A stretch of DNA of 64,000 nt from Rhipicephalus microplus (taxonomy: Eukaryota; Arthropoda; Arachnida; Ixodida; Ixodidae). Position 1 is the first letter of the stretch, and every line of letters begins with the position of its first letter. Below, piece after piece: positions 1-12,299 of the stretch. The notes under the pieces were generated by a model. The model searched no databases. It was given only the letters and a program-made list of their open reading frames with translations, and was not told the origin of the DNA. The stretch covers positions 88,188,817-88,252,816 of the forward strand of contig NC_134702.1 in NCBI RefSeq assembly GCF_043290135.1. Direction: 5' to 3'. The position numbers and the translations under genes are program-made.

Positions 1-5
1 GTTTT

Positions 6-167
6 GATGTTTCTCTTCTACTCGCTCTTCTCCTACACAGATGTATTTTAGTCAAGCTGTGTTACTCATGTACTGATCGCGTGCTTTCTTTATTTCGATG
101 TTTCTCTTCTACTCGCTCTCCTCTTACAGAGATGTATTTTAGTGAAGCTGTGTCACTCATGTACTGA
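6..167. repeat. Two-copy tandem repeat, about 91 bp period
   Basis: A segment beginning GATGTTTCTCTTCTACTCGC at 6 recurs at 97 with only a few substitutions and ends near TACTGACC at 167. Both copies include GATGTATTTTAGT and ACTCATGTACTGA. This lies just upstream of a LINE-like 3' tail, so it may be a duplicated stretch of a LINE 3' untranslated region. That link is inference. Confidence 0.75.
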
Positions 168-251
168 CCTTGTGGTTGTGTTTGTGCCCCTCCTGCTTCG
201 GCCTTTTTGGCCTGCAGTATTCAACAAATAAATAAATAAATAAATAAATAA
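168..251 (+). mobile_element. Non-LTR retrotransposon 3' tail with (AAAT)n
   Basis: A pyrimidine-rich segment with a GGCCTTTTTGGCC palindrome and GCAGTATT runs into six or more AAAT units ending at 251. A short-unit 3' tail of this kind is how CR1/L2-type LINEs end. No coding sequence is attached inside the window, so only the 3' end is called and the clade is uncertain. Confidence 0.5.
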
Positions 252-3200
252 TATCTTCCATTGTTTTCAACATTGAGTTGAGTTCACACTTGGCACTCTG
301 AATTCTGTCTGGGGTGACTGAATCTTCCGGAGCGCCTAAGTCGACTGACAACTGACACAAATGCAAGGGATGACGATCTATTCAAGGAAGAATAGCACGG
401 CTTCTTTGTCTTGATTGGTACGAATTTTCAGATACACGGCTTTACAAGATCTTCAAAGTCTTTAACAAGACAACTTATACCTTGAGTGTCAGGAAACGCA
501 CAAAACGTATCAAACTGAGCAGGTAAAACATCAGTTGTGGAAGTCTAGTCAGCACAAGTGAAAAAGAAACTGATAATGATAATTTTAATGAAGTTTATTG
601 ATGGGTTAGCATACATTTAAGTGAACAGATAAGTGGAGTGAATGAGGAGTACAAGCGAAATCAGGAAAGCTGGTGTATGGATAAGGCAGTTTGGACGTGG
701 GATAGCAAGGTGTTAACAAGACACCTTTATGACCCTATACTCATTCAACCATTTCGCAATAGAAGTTGCTGTCAGACAGATCTGTACTTAAGAAAACTAA
801 ATGTAGGATAGAATCCCGCTTAGTTGGACATAAGACGACTTTAGTATGTTCAAATAAAAATATTTATTAATTCATGTCATATCACAGCATCAGGACTCCT
901 TACAAGACAAGGAAGGCCACTGGATGTCAGAAGCGTTAAAATCACGCATACATATAAAGTTTCATGAAGCAATATTCGCATCGCACATGAAATCGGCAAG
1001 AATATGAAGGAATGTGTTTGCTTCCCGCTGCCTCTGGTGTCTCGCGTTCTGCCGCTCCATGATTCAATTGGTATGAGACACCACCTCTGCCGGTGCAATG
1101 ATCTAGCGAGATGCCCCAGCTGTCATAGAGGTGGTGAGGAAAGAAATAAGGAGACATTGAAGCACACGTTGTTTTCTTGTTTTTTATTAAACATTTCTTT
1201 CGGCTTGCATATCCAAGCTTAGGCCCGAGTGCCATTAAAAAGTTCATCCGATTTTGCAGTGGTTATGTTGCGAATGCGGAATTACGGCAAAAAAGGGGCC
1301 AACCAAAAAGTATGAGTGCAGGGGGAAAGATTGGTGCGATGACCTTAGGAAGGATCTGAGTGGCAGCAAATTATTTATGTAAGCTATGAACGTTGCGACA
1401 CCAACAGCACTGATAGTCGGGTGAAATTATCAGATTTTGTGCACTACAAAAATAAAATGTCGATAGCGATTCGAGCATATGGTTGCGATTTAGGCAGTCA
1501 ATATTCTACCCAGGTACATGCGCTGTTAATTTCTTATGTGAGTCACAACAAATGTTAATCATGAAATTGCTTTAACAAGATGAGCCTGTTTGTATAAAAA
1601 CGGCAAGCGTCGCACATTGTGAATAATTATTGATGTTGCTCTTGATGTTTATGGAAAAATACTTTTTCCAACCGCATTTTGATATTTTTCGCAATAAACC
1701 AGCGGACGTATTTACTTATTTTATTGGGTTAGTGAATGCTTGTGTAACGCACTATATATTCCCTACTGAAAAGATAAACACAATTTTTTTCTGTTGCTTG
1801 ATGAAGAGGACTATTGATTTTCCGGATGTTATTAGAACAGTGTATATGAACTCGAACTTGCACCTTTAGTGTTTAACTCCGAGAAGCAAGTAACAATTGG
1901 TTCAAGTACATTAACAGTGCTTTCACAAAAATTCGAGCACTACCTGATGAAATCGCCACCGATTCCCACCAATGAAGAATTTCAGTTTAGGTATAGCTAG
2001 TTTATTTCAATGTGCTTTGATAACCTGAAACCGCCATTTCTGTGTATCCACAAACCACCCCAGTGCGTGCATGGATTGTGATTCGGGTACTGCACAGATG
2101 CACTGAAGCTGAACAGCAGGCAGTTGAAAAAGTACCAGAGTAAAGCTGAAATGGTGCACTGAGTTTGTTCATTCAAACGTAGCTGTTGTTGAAGTAATTA
2201 TCGGGCCACGGTGAACTGAAAGCTCTTCTTTAGCTGAAGCAACACTGTTCTGAAGATCATTTAGTTAAACATGCTTTCGTCTACAAGCGGTGGACACCAA
2301 ATAATTGACAAAAGATACATCACCTCTCACTAAAGCAATCCATGTGGGGATGTTAAGCAGTGCTTGTGTTTCCATTTCTTGTTTCCATTTGTGTGTTTCC
2401 ATATATGACTCATGTGTGTGTGAGTTGTGTATATGATGTGTACCACTTACATTAGTCTCCCTTCCATTTGTGTGTATTACCGTGTGTGCGTCGCAAAGTG
2501 AACACCCAGTGCTAATAGGAGAGTGCAACACAACCAACGCACGCAGCATATATATGATCGCACAGCCGTGGCAGAGAAACAAATGGGAGAGCAGAAACGA
2601 AGTGGAGGCAGCACTCTGACTCCTCCTCCTCTCCGCCTCCTCGCGCTCACGTGAGGAGAGGGTTTTTTGTCCTCCCGCTTCCCCACTGCGTCAACTCTCG
2701 TCCTTCTCCTCGCGTGATCGTGAGGAGAGGGGGAGAGTTGGTGCATACGCAGTAAGGATGGTCACGCCGTACACCACCGAAATGAACTCCACCATAAGCT
2801 GCTACGCATATAAATAACGAATGTTTGTTGCATAGGATGCATCGCCCTTTCGAAGGTCACTGCATGTTGTGAAGTTGATGCCACCAGAATAACAGAAATG
2901 ATCTCCGTGTAATGTCTCCCATCAGCACTTTACACAGACCAAACCAATCTAACAATTTCCAGCGTTTACGTGGGTATCTGTTTGAAGCATGTCTGTGTCG
3001 CAAGCATTTTCTTGATTACCTTTCTCGATCAGGCGACAGTCCTCTTGCATTCCAAAGAGCTTTTTTTTTTCGCCTTTTCTTTCGCTCATGAATTTTATTT
3101 TAAACGCTGATCCAGACAGCTGACCAGCAACAGCAAACTTGCAAGAGTTACGTGATTTTAATGCTAAAGATACGACACCCTTTAGAAAGAAATAAGCGTG

Positions 3201-3640
3201 TGTTCATTTCGAAAGATGACAATAATGAAGTCTGAACACATTCGCGACACAGTATCAGCGATTTACAACCGAAGAATCGCGAGCTTGAGCAAGAACAGAA
3301 TTTTCGGTCGCCTTAACTGCGTGATTTGAAATTGTAATAAAAAGTGTTAGACAACCTGGTTATGCAAGTCAGGACATGTCTAAGAAACAGTAGACGCGCT
3401 CAGTAAAGTGAGTGCTCATCAAACCTAATATATGAACGCGTCTGTTTTTTTCTGTTTTTTACTGTCAACAAAAAACATACACGTATGTATAATATAAGGG
3501 TACAATTACGAAAACTGTGAAAGAAATTTGAAGTTGATAAGACTGAGTCGTATTGCATTTCCGCATTGACTGCTTAGTGCCAAGGACTTTATACTTTGGT
3601 TTTACACCTGGCGTAAGGTACTCCAAAATGCCGGCCAATT
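252..3640. other. Long stretch with no recognised gene
   Basis: AT-rich DNA in which every open frame is short and shows no protein family motif on either strand. A pair of near-identical palindromic segments (2637-2727) is the only local structure I could define. Confidence 0.5.
2637..2727. repeat. Two near-identical palindromic segments, 69 bp apart
   Basis: CTCCTCGCGCTCACGTGAGG at 2637 and CTCCTCGCGTGATCGTGAGG at 2706 are each partly self-complementary. The first contains the perfect palindrome CTCACGTGAG, with an E-box-like CACGTG. They sit in a GC-rich island inside AT-rich DNA. Function is unknown. Confidence 0.5.
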
Positions 3641-3722
3641 GTTCCAGCTAGTAGGTGTACACATTCCTGAACTCAGGCACCGATGTTAATTTTAAGAACT
3701 CACTCCTTGTCAATGAAAAGGA

Positions 3723-4281
3723 TTGGAAAGCGAGGTGTTTACGCACAACTACACTGCCTATCTCAAAGATAGGCCGAGTCTTGTCGGCGGTGTTTTCTTG
3801 TTGGTTCATTCATCACTTTCATCTTCTATGCTTGACATCGAGAGTGACGCAATCGAGTCGGTTTGGTGTACTATTACACTAGGTAACAGGTTTTCTTTCG
3901 TGGCTGGGACATTTTTATCAGTCGCCTGCGCAAACTTCAGTGTATTAGAAACATTAGGTGATATCATTTCTGAGGCATGTGACCACACCATAATGTTAGC
4001 TGGTGATTTTAATTTACCCCAATCTCAACTCAAGAGATGATTAATGCGATGGATTGCATGCCAGCCGAAGTAATCTTGAAATGAAAAACGTTATTGATAC
4101 TTTTGGGTTAGTACTGTACGCCTTGAAACACACGAGACTTAATCATACCCTCGATCTTATCTTTTGTAACTCACCTACTATAGTAAGTAATGTAGATATA
4201 ATTTCTGGTATTAGTGACCATCAGGTTGTTGTAGTAGAAATTGAAACAAAAACTTCACGAAGAAAAAAGTGTACTCGTTGA
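3723..4281 (+). pseudogene. LINE endonuclease domain, broken
   Basis: Two frames together cover an APE-type endonuclease. The first (3723-4040) ends in the metal-site block LAGDFNLPQ. The second (4054-4281) carries the terminal blocks LDLIFCN and SDHQ, which include the conserved His of the active site. The interruption near 4040 breaks the reading frame. Confidence 0.8.
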
Positions 4282-4825
4282 AAAAGTGTTCTTTTTTTAT
4301 AAAGGCGAATACACGTCAATTTCCGCACGAGTTCTTGATTATTTGCCTGTTTTTGCGTGCTTGGCGGAGGAGCACAATGTAGAAGACTTGTGGAACGCAT
4401 TTTAAAATAAGGTGCTTGAACATTCAGAGCAGTCCATATCAAGTATTGACTCGGCTAGGCTTAAGAAGCATAAAAAGCCATGGGTGACCAACAGTATTCT
4501 GAAGATAATTGAGAAACGAAGGCGGACGTTTATAAGATACACATAAACAAAACGTGAAATTTATTACGAAAAGCTACGGGAACTGACACGCGAGTACAAG
4601 GAAGTATAAAAAGATATAAAGAAGCAATTCAAAAAAGAAAAAATGAAGATATGAGAACAAAATTTAAACCTTTTTGTCAATATTAAAAGGGTGTGGGTCT
4701 GATCCTGTTGAAATAAGTGAACCTATTTTCAATGAACACATTCCTTCTGACGATATAGAAAAGCCACGTGCTTAAATACTTACTTCCAATCAGTCTTTCT
4801 TCCTAAGTCTACTATAGGCTCACTT

Positions 4826-5565
4826 TTGCCACATAGTAGTGTTCTTTTTATGCAACCACTAGAAATCAGTGTAAGTGGCATTGAGGCCTTGCTCGAGAAC
4901 CTCGATGAAAGTACAACTATAGATCCTGATGGCGTTTCTCCAAGAGTTATAAAACAGTGTGCTCATCAACTTTCACTTTACCTTTACCTAATCTTTAAAG
5001 GAAAGTAGCAAATGTAGTCACAATTCACAAAGGAGCTTCCAATAAAGACGTCAGGAATGATATGCCTATTTCACTTACATCGATATCCTGCAAGATTATT
5101 GAAGATATAACATACAAGGCCATAATCAACCATTTATTAGATCACAATTTTTTAACAAAGAAACAACACGGTTTTTGTAGAGGTTTTTCATGCACAACAC
5201 AGCTTGTTGAGTTTTTTAATGACCGAGCATCAGAAATAGACTTAGGTGGCCAAAATGATTGCATTTTTCTATGTTACAGCAAGGCCTTTGACACTGTTTC
5301 CCATCCTCTGCTTCTTGGAACATAACGAGCACTATGTATAGACGATAAAAGTTTTACTTAGATGGAAAATTACTTGTTTCAACGCACCAATTTGTTGTTT
5401 TAAATAGCAATAATTCGGATTTCCTTGAAGTCACATCCGGTGTCCCGTTGGGGTCTGTGCTGGTTTCTTTATTATTCATCATTTTTATTAATGACATAAT
5501 TGGGGGCATAAGCTTCAATAATCGGCTTTTTGCAGATGATTGCGTTATTTAAACGAAAATTTGAA
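4826..5565 (+). pseudogene. LINE reverse transcriptase core, broken
   Basis: The piece at 4826-5008 has the fingers-region motif STTIDPDGVSPRVIK. The piece at 5062-5325 has the finger/palm blocks PISLTSISCKIIE, QHGFCRGFS and SKAFDTVSHPL, containing the first catalytic Asp. Around 5430-5550 the frame gives SGVPLGSVL and then FADDC, the catalytic Asp pair. At least three frame breaks are present. Confidence 0.8.
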
Positions 5566-5725
5566 ATGAACATGATGTAAGTGAATGCAGGCTGACCTTG
5601 AACGTATTTATTTATGGTGTCCTAAATGGCCAACAAATTTAAACACTAACAAGTGCGTCCTTATGTGTTTTTGAAACAAGAAGAACTAATAACTGCTAAC
5701 TAATAACCAAGGGAAAACATTCTAG

Positions 5726-6136
5726 ATGGAAAAAGTAGGCACTAATATTATGGTGTATTATTGTCGCACGATTGTTTGTGGATGGAATGCTCATGTGAAT
5801 TATGTGGTTGCTAAGACTGTGGAGGCATTAAACTATATTCAAAAGAACTTGAGAAGTGCAGATTATCAACCTATGAACACTATTTACCTCATCTGTATTC
5901 AACCAATTTTAGAATATGCTTACACTCTTTGGGACCCGTCACAAGTAGGCTGGATTAATAAATTAGAAAAAAATCAATACAGAGCAGCCAGGATTGTCCT
6001 GAGTCGGTATGGAAAATATAACAGTTGTACCGAAATGAAAGAAAAATTAAACTGGGAGTTACTTTCATCACGGTGTAATAAAGTACCTTTGAAGTTGTTA
6101 TATCAGATACTTCCTAATATAAAAGGAATTGATTGA
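5726..6136 (+). pseudogene. LINE ORF2 carboxy-terminal region
   Basis: A 136-residue frame contains HVNYVVAKTVEALNYIQKNL, IQPILEYAYTLWDP and LEKNQYRAARIVLSRY. These blocks follow the reverse transcriptase thumb in CR1/Jockey-type proteins. The frame ends right where the following SINE begins. Confidence 0.8.
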
Positions 6137-6346
6137 TATGGAGGGCTTAACGTCCCAAAACTCCCATATGATTATGAGAAATCTCGTAGTGGAGGTCTCC
6201 GGAAATTTCGGCCACCTGGGGTTCTTTAACGGGCACCGAAATTTGAGCACACGAGCCTACAAGAATCCGCCTCTATCGGAAATGCAGCCGCTGCAGCCGG
6301 GATTCGAGCCCGCTACCTTAGCCACTTGTCCACTACGGTGGGGCGA
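6136..6346 (-). mobile_element. tRNA-derived SINE (Ruka-like), minus strand
   Basis: Read on the minus strand this is a tRNA-like head followed by the tick SINE body, which includes CCAGGTGGCC, a TTCCGGAGACC-like block and GGGACGTTAAGCC near the tail. The tRNA-like head is shortened around its A box. The element abuts the end of the preceding LINE. The family name is from memory of tick SINEs and was not checked. Confidence 0.8.
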
Positions 6347-7540
6347 AAAACGATTGTTTCCGATGACTTGCCTAAGAGAACTTACAAATGGGTACAATAT
6401 TATGCGGTTGAAAATCCACGCATCATTTTCAATGCCCATGACGACACCAGTGAGCCGTGGAAGACGCCAATTTTTTTCAATATCTGCTCTTCATAGATAC
6501 TTTCAATTGGGCTGCTAATGAGAGGAGTAGCGTATCAACAGCAAAAATGCATTTCTTAGCATAGTGCCAATGGAAGGGCTCGAAATGCCTCTCAGTGGAT
6601 GAAATTCTATTCATAATGGTTAGTTACTTCATTCACACAAATGAATGAAGTAACTGAATTCGTGAGGTCCCAATTCTATATTTGACAACATCAACTCTTC
6701 GAGCCAGCTGATCATAAATCCAAGGAAGGTGTGGAGAATGTAATTGTACTATTTTAGGTACATTGTATTATCCGAGACACAAAGGAGAGGAAAGTGAAGA
6801 GGGAAAATGCCCCTTCCTCCCCGAAGGGAATCGTGAGAAAATGCAAATTCATTGCTTGCGCCTAGAGCACACAGTGTAGTGATTGAAAGGCATAAATAAA
6901 TGACGATATGATGATTTGTACCGTACCCATTTATATTCACATTCTTCAGCGCCTGTTTGTGTTGTCATTGTACCTGGCGACTTCAATGTCAGCGCCTTAT
7001 CAACACAAGCGCTACACAAACGCTGCCAGCACAAGTTATACAAACGCGTCTCAAACGCATTGCATTAATACAGTGGCAAATCTAGTTCAAGTCAAGGAGG
7101 TGGGGGCTCTGGTTGCTAGGGGCAAGGATAAGCACGTGCGCCAACAGCTGCTGCTGACAGCTATCGTCGCCGAAACGTGACATGGTGGGAGCTCCGTTCG
7201 CTAGGTACGCACGCGCCCGCATGTGTTGCTGTAGGAAAGGGCGGTGGACGGATCCCGACGTACGCCTGACATAGCCCGACTAATAAATGCATTCTCATTA
7301 AAAAAAGCTATTTGCCTCAGGCAGAAACCGAACCAGGGATATTTGCATTACGTGCTTGATGCTTTTAGCAACTGCCTTCAGGTGGGCTTATTGATCAGCT
7401 GTCCTCTCATTACATTTTTACGGGCTATGTGACATTATGTGGCCAATATAAAACAGTGCTACACATTTGCCGTCATGTCTAAAAGTAGCGCTAACACTGT
7501 GAAGGTTTGCATTAACATAAGTACTCGGATAGTGGACGAG
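6347..7540. other. No recognised gene
   Basis: Short unconserved frames only. A 90-residue frame at 6908-7180 has no family signature. I see nothing definable here. Confidence 0.4.
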
Positions 7541-7544
7541 AGTG

Positions 7545-7622
7545 TGAGCTTCGACGAAGCTCAGTTGGCATAGGAGCGCTGGGCGCCTAATCCGAATCTC
7601 GCATGTTTGGTCGTCTCCTGTC
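7545..7622 (+). repeat. tRNA-like module of a degenerate SINE
   Basis: CGAAGCTCAGTTGGCATAGG resembles a tRNA A box (D-arm), and GCATGTTTGGTCGTCTCC sits where a B box would be. No paired acceptor stem can be drawn, so this is a tRNA-derived repeat rather than a working tRNA gene. Confidence 0.45.
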
Positions 7623-7919
7623 GCAAGTTCTGTTTCCGTCCACTTTCCTCGTTCCGCGTCTATTTGCGATTATTCAAATACAATGCAAACATTAAAATTA
7701 ATGTTCTCTATATATTTATTTGCTACTTTACCTCCTCGTTTTCGTTAAGGTTATACGACGTGAAGTATTAGACCCTTCTCGCTTCCTCCCTTTTTTGTTT
7801 AATATTTTTATTTCAGATATCAAGGCTTATGACAACTGTGCGTAAGCCACGCCATCTAAATTTTACTTCTTCAAAGCGAATCTAAAGCAGTGACTGCGGT
7901 ACGGCTGCTTGCAACACAG

Positions 7920-8481
7920 CTCGTTACCATCACAAACCGCTATAACGTAGGCGAGTGTTCGTTAATTGGCTGTGAAGGTGATCGCATTTATTCTGTACCT
8001 TGAACGTAGCTGTGACCATATGAAACTAAAAAAATCAATTCTTGGGCAAGCTGTAAATGCTTCTTTTTCTCTTTGGTGGTAAGCACTTACATTTGTATAA
8101 ATATACGCTGGTGAATCTTGTAAACCTAGCATTTTTTTCCTTCTAACTAAAACTTGTGATAGTTTGATGTTCTTTATGTATTTTACATGATGTTTTTTGG
8201 GTGTGTCCACGAAGTTATCTGTCATAACTTTCCGTATGCGCAAATGCAGTTTTGTTTGGTGTGACCAGATTGTTTGAGAAGAGAAAGACTTCTCTACTCT
8301 GTATATGTGTATATTTACAGTGTCTGTATAGCTACATATGTATTATGTGTAATTGATATTTCCCGCTTCTGTCCAATACTTTTCTCATTGGACCCTACAC
8401 TAGCCTAAGGCTATGGGTCCAATCAGTGTTTGTAAACCCCATGTGACAAATTATAATAAACGTTCAATCAATCAATCAATG
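7920..8481 (+). mobile_element. LINE 3' end with (CAAT)n tail
   Basis: A stretch ending in GGCTATGGGTCCAATCAGTG, then AATAAACGTTCAATC and several CAAT/AATC units at 8463-8481, looks like the 3' untranslated region and tail of a CR1/L2-type element. No coding block is attached. The 5' limit is a guess. Confidence 0.45.
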
Positions 8482-8696
8482 GTCGACGACTCTTGCACTA
8501 TATTTCGCCTATGCCCACAAATAATACATTGCAATGTAAAAAAGTACAAGCTCTTGCGCAACGACAACATAACGAACTACAGTATAAAACAATTTACGAT
8601 ATGTGCAACGCACAGTATGTCTCTGTCACAAGGGCCAGAAAGGAAAATATTACCTCTACGCAACACTGAATTAAGTCCGTTGAAAAAAGAAAGCAC

Positions 8697-8852
8697 TCGG
8701 TGGAAGCTAAAATGCTGTAGGCCCGTGTGCCCAGATTAAGGTGCACGTTAAAGAACCTCAGGTGGTCGAAATGCTCGGAGTCCTACACAACGGCGTCTCT
8801 CATAACTATATGATGGTTTTGCGACGTTAAACGCCACATATCAATGAATCAT
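8697..8852 (+). mobile_element. 5'-truncated Ruka-like SINE
   Basis: The SINE body is present on the + strand (GTAGGCCCGTGTGCCCAGAT, then TGCACGTTAAAGAACC, GGTGGTCGAA and CGACGTTAAACGCC). The tRNA-like head is missing. The end degrades into ATCAATGAATCATCA. Confidence 0.8.
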
Positions 8853-8861
8853 CACACAAAA

Positions 8862-9671
8862 AAATGGCAGCATATCCACGGAGTGAATGATAGATAGTGG
8901 GGCGAAGCATCCGTCCGTCCATTCGTTCTTGCTTCCGTCCATCCATCCGTGCGTCAGTGTGGCCGCCCGTGCGTCCATCCGCCCGTCCGTGCGTGCGTCT
9001 GTTCGTGCGTCCGCACGTTCATCTGTGCGCCCGTCCCTGCTTTCGTCCATGCATACGCTCCTGCGTCCATCCATGCGTCCATCCGTCCGTGCAGCCATTC
9101 GTGCGTCCGTCCATGCATCTGTTTGTGTGTCCGTCCGTCATCCTATTCATCACTCCAAGTACCACCATCTCGCATCTTTTCATCATATATTCCTCATATA
9201 GAAGCACCGTCATCCAGCGGAAATTCCAAAGACTGAACGAGAGGAGGCACACGCACACTTTCTTACGGCTTGCGCTTCGTGTCTACTTCCCACCATTTAA
9301 CCACCTCGAGTTCATTGTATATACTAGTTCACTGTATTCATGGCACTGGGGCCCAACGCTCGCTAAACCTTTTTAAAACCTAGGAGGTTACGCCCAGCGA
9401 GTATAACGTAGCAACCCTTCCTCGTCTTCTGTGCGTGGTTGAACAATAAAAAAATCGCAGCGTGCGCTTTAACTAAAAGCCGAATTCTCCTGTCTCTCAT
9501 TCCCCCTTAGCTGCCATTGGCATGTACATTGAGCACTATCTTTTCATGTTCAACAACGCACAGAAGAAATCTCTCATCGGCACCACCTTGGAGGTCAAAA
9601 TGTTATACTTGTTATGCACTACAACGGCTACGAGGAACGAACGGGTGCCGCTACGAGGAGCTTCACGCCTA
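8862..9671 (+). mobile_element. Dispersed element with internal CCGT-type minisatellite, copy 1
   Basis: An 810-bp repeat whose reverse-complement copy lies at 45603-46384 and whose shorter copy lies at 21126-21585. It begins GCATATCCACGGAGTGAATG, then GTGGGGCGAAGC, then 240 bp of irregular TCCGTCCATGCG-type units (8910-9145), then about 500 bp of unique body. It ends GGAGCTTCACGCCTA. The near-terminal GGGGCGAAGC and its complement at the far end suggest short inverted ends, as in a non-autonomous DNA transposon. It encodes no transposase. Frames inside the minisatellite are artefacts of its periodicity. Confidence 0.7.
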
Positions 9672-9689
9672 AAAAGTAAGCACCAAATA

Positions 9690-10780
9690 AAAACCTCATA
9701 CTAATATAACTTAACTGAAGTACACCAACAAATTTAGCATTCACTTTTAACATGTTCTTCGAGATATTAAAAATTGGTCGTGATCGCAAGAGCACACATG
9801 CGGGAACGCATCAAGTCAAAACGTGTTGATACGAAAGTGCTCATTATCAGTGCATTAGTGCCGCTTTCACTGCCATCTGCACCTCAGAGTGATATGTTCG
9901 TAGTCCATTAGGCCTGATTGCAGAAAAACGGCCTTGATACCTGTTGCTTGTGAAGCTTGCGGAATGAGCCTCCCTGGGTGTCGTAGCGAGCGCAGCTGCA
10001 CCACACCTGTTAAGTTGTCTCTCCGGTTCTACAAGAGTTGCATGTAGAGAAGTCCGCCAGTCGAATCTGAAACAAGTACGTCTTTACAAATTGAGCACGA
10101 ATCCAAAGATAACATAATGACGTTGCATCGTGATCGAAATGCTAGATTTGGGTGCTTTCAAAACCAGTACAGTGAGCTCCAACATCTTATTGTTGACTTA
10201 AAAGTTTCGGCGAGTTATGGTTTCTACTGACCCATTTTACTATTCACGCAGTTTCTTTAGTTATCGGCAAAGTTATCAGATGGCGTGTGGTACTGGGTCA
10301 TAGAATGTCATGTCACATTCAGTGACTAGCTATAGTAGCGCCAAACTATCGGACCAACGTGGTGTCACGGCATGCTCAATTTTTCGGAATCGTCTCAGCA
10401 AGAGAACTGAAAGCTCAAACGCCAATTTCCACTACTACCAGACTGGTTATCACAAACTTTCCGCATCCCATCGTTGACCGCACGATCTACGCCAATGATC
10501 TACGCCAATGAACCTGTCTCGCAGCAACGGTTTGTCTTTACTCGTAGTGATCGTGTCTCACCCCTTCAAAAATAAACCGCTATCAGCCGGTGAAAAGCAA
10601 AAGATATCTGCAAGCTATAGCACTCCCACATGACCTCCCACTTCATCACAAAAAATGCAGTGGAGATAGCGACGTCACACCCTGGCTTTTAGCGTCATCG
10701 AATGAAAATCAGCGGTGATGCAAGACGGTTTCGCTGGCTATAGGGAATGCAATAAGGTCTTTTATCAGAATTCTCAAAGC
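9690..10780. other. No recognised gene
   Basis: No open frame with family features. A short 15-bp tandem duplication of GATCTACGCCAAT lies near 10489-10516. Confidence 0.4.
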
Positions 10781-10787
10781 GAGGATA

Positions 10788-11135
10788 GTGCCACGGGGTC
10801 ATGACTTTAAATCTGTTATCTACGCTGTTGTCCCCTACGCTGCTACCCAAGCCATCACCCGCGTTGCAACATACGCTGCCCAAGCCATCACGAAGGTTGC
10901 GCAGTCTATTCTACTTGTCACTGCTGCGCCAGCTGTGGCCACCTACACCGCTGCCCCAGCCATGACTGCTGTCCTCTAACGCTGTTCCAACATTTGGTGC
11001 CATCGAAGCTGCCACAGGTGTTGCCGCCATTGTCCACTCTGACCCAGCCATCGCCACTTACGGTGTTGCCCATGCTGCCCGCGCTAGGGCTACCTGTAGC
11101 GTTGCTCCAGCCGCTCCAGCCTACTGATGGGCCTG
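10788..11135 (+). pseudogene. Decayed AAPAV-repeat cuticle-type gene fragment
   Basis: This 350-bp stretch follows the carboxy-terminal half of gene A (about 18960-19230). The frame gives ITRVATYAAQAITKVAQS, AAPAVATYTAAPAMTAV and, after a stop near 10979 and frame changes, blocks equivalent to HSDPAIATYGVAHAA. There is no first exon, no signal-peptide exon, no Gly/Tyr-rich amino terminus and no KKK end. It is a broken third member of the gene A/B family, closer to A. About 20 bp downstream a LINE fragment begins, which suggests the gene was cut by a transposon insertion or rearrangement. Confidence 0.85.
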
Positions 11136-11154
11136 CGAATAAGCATTTCACAAA

Positions 11155-12290
11155 ACGTAGGGTGCTTGGCGTTTTTATTCAGACCCTTTTCAACCTAGTT
11201 ATAGCGGGGCTCTCCAAAATGCTGCCACAGACCGCTCTCTACGCTGGTGATATCTGGTCTGGGCGTCCGGCGGGGCACGGCCTCAAGCGCGCGCAAGAAT
11301 ACAGAAGGCGGCAACAATGGCATCGGCATACCTTCGCTAGCAAGGTTTGACTATCGCCACAAAAAAATACGCAGTCGTGATGTCTACACGCAAACTGATG
11401 TCTTTCTACGCTATGTGCACCAATGGCCAATCAATTGCGTATGGGAGCATTCATAGATTACAAGGTGTTATCGTAGATTGTTACGTAACCAGGAGCCCAC
11501 ATGTCACAATCCTGAAGAAAAAGCTCATTGGCATTGAGCATGTATTTAGGTGTGTTCCTGAAAAAAAATTATGGAGCCCCTCCGTGCACTCTTTGCAGCA
11601 GCTTTATACAGCCCTCATTCTCTGACTTTGCCGGTAAAGCCTTCCTGCCCTGTCTAACGCGTGCAAGACCACATTCGTGCACCATAAAGCGTACAAGCCT
11701 AAGCACTTTGGACACGTCTTGGCCTTCCAAGATGCTCATAGAAAATTGCAACTATAGTTACCGCACAAGAGCAGCCGGTCACAACGTATATAATGTCGAG
11801 ACGCTGAGAGCGTACTTTCGGCATTCATCATGGCTTCCGTTACTTCATTTAGCGTGTTTTATAGCGCTGAGGCACCATGCTTTGTTCTGCGGTATTGTGA
11901 CGGAACACCAGGACACATCACGACCTGGCTTCAAACGCTCTATGCGTCCGGCTTCTGCGTCTCGGAGTCTCCGTCAACCTGGCGTGCGCTTATCGGTTCT
12001 TGGAATCATTTAGAAAGCACGCATGCCACTGCTAGCCCTGAAGCAACCGACTTTGCGTCTGTTGGACGAAAGGTACTTTGACCGCATACACGCTTACACC
12101 GATGGCTCCACTAATTACAATACCTCTGCAGGAGCCCACGTTGTTTCATCTGGTATTGCATTGCTATAATACAAGTTCTCTCACAACACGACGTCGACAG
12201 CAGCAGAGCTCAAAGCGCTTCAAGGGGCGGTCAAGTACAGCCGTCAATACCTTTACCTAGAACGATCCGACGCATGGCATCAACTCGCTT
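11155..12290 (+). mobile_element. I-type LINE fragment (RT to RNase H), degenerate
   Basis: Reading across frames, 11160-11260 gives TLFNLVIAGLSKMLP and then YAGDIW in place of the YADD catalytic box. The stretch at 11450-11625 gives RSPHVTILKKKL and SLQQLYTALIL, which align with the same region of the full LINE at 22-27 kb. The stretch at 12085-12240 gives HAYTDGSTNYN and TTSTAAELKALQG, the first acidic blocks of the RNase H domain. Stops and frameshifts occur throughout. Confidence 0.8.
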
Positions 12291-12299
12291 AAACTGAGG

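Larger units (their letters stand above)
3655..6135 (+). mobile_element. Degenerate CR1/Jockey-type LINE, ORF2 remnant
   Basis: Fragments of one retroelement protein appear in the expected order over 2.5 kb on the + strand. An apurinic-type endonuclease comes first (GDFNLP, then LNHTLDLIFCN and ISDHQVV), followed by reverse transcriptase (KAFDTVSHPLL, SGVPLGSV, FADD) and a carboxy-terminal region typical of the Jockey/CR1/L2 group. Frameshifts and stops separate the pieces, so it is inactive. A SINE in the opposite orientation begins directly at its 3' end. Exact clade placement needs a phylogeny. Confidence 0.85.

Noticed and set aside
1630..1869. 79-codon hydrophobic frame near the window start
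   Set aside because: AT-rich, with no conserved motif, splice context or promoter; indistinguishable from chance.
8841..9376. Arg/Ser/Val/His-rich proteins around 8.9-9.3 kb and 46.0-46.4 kb
   Set aside because: Products of the CCGT-type minisatellite, open in several frames on both strands. No non-repeat protein domain is present.
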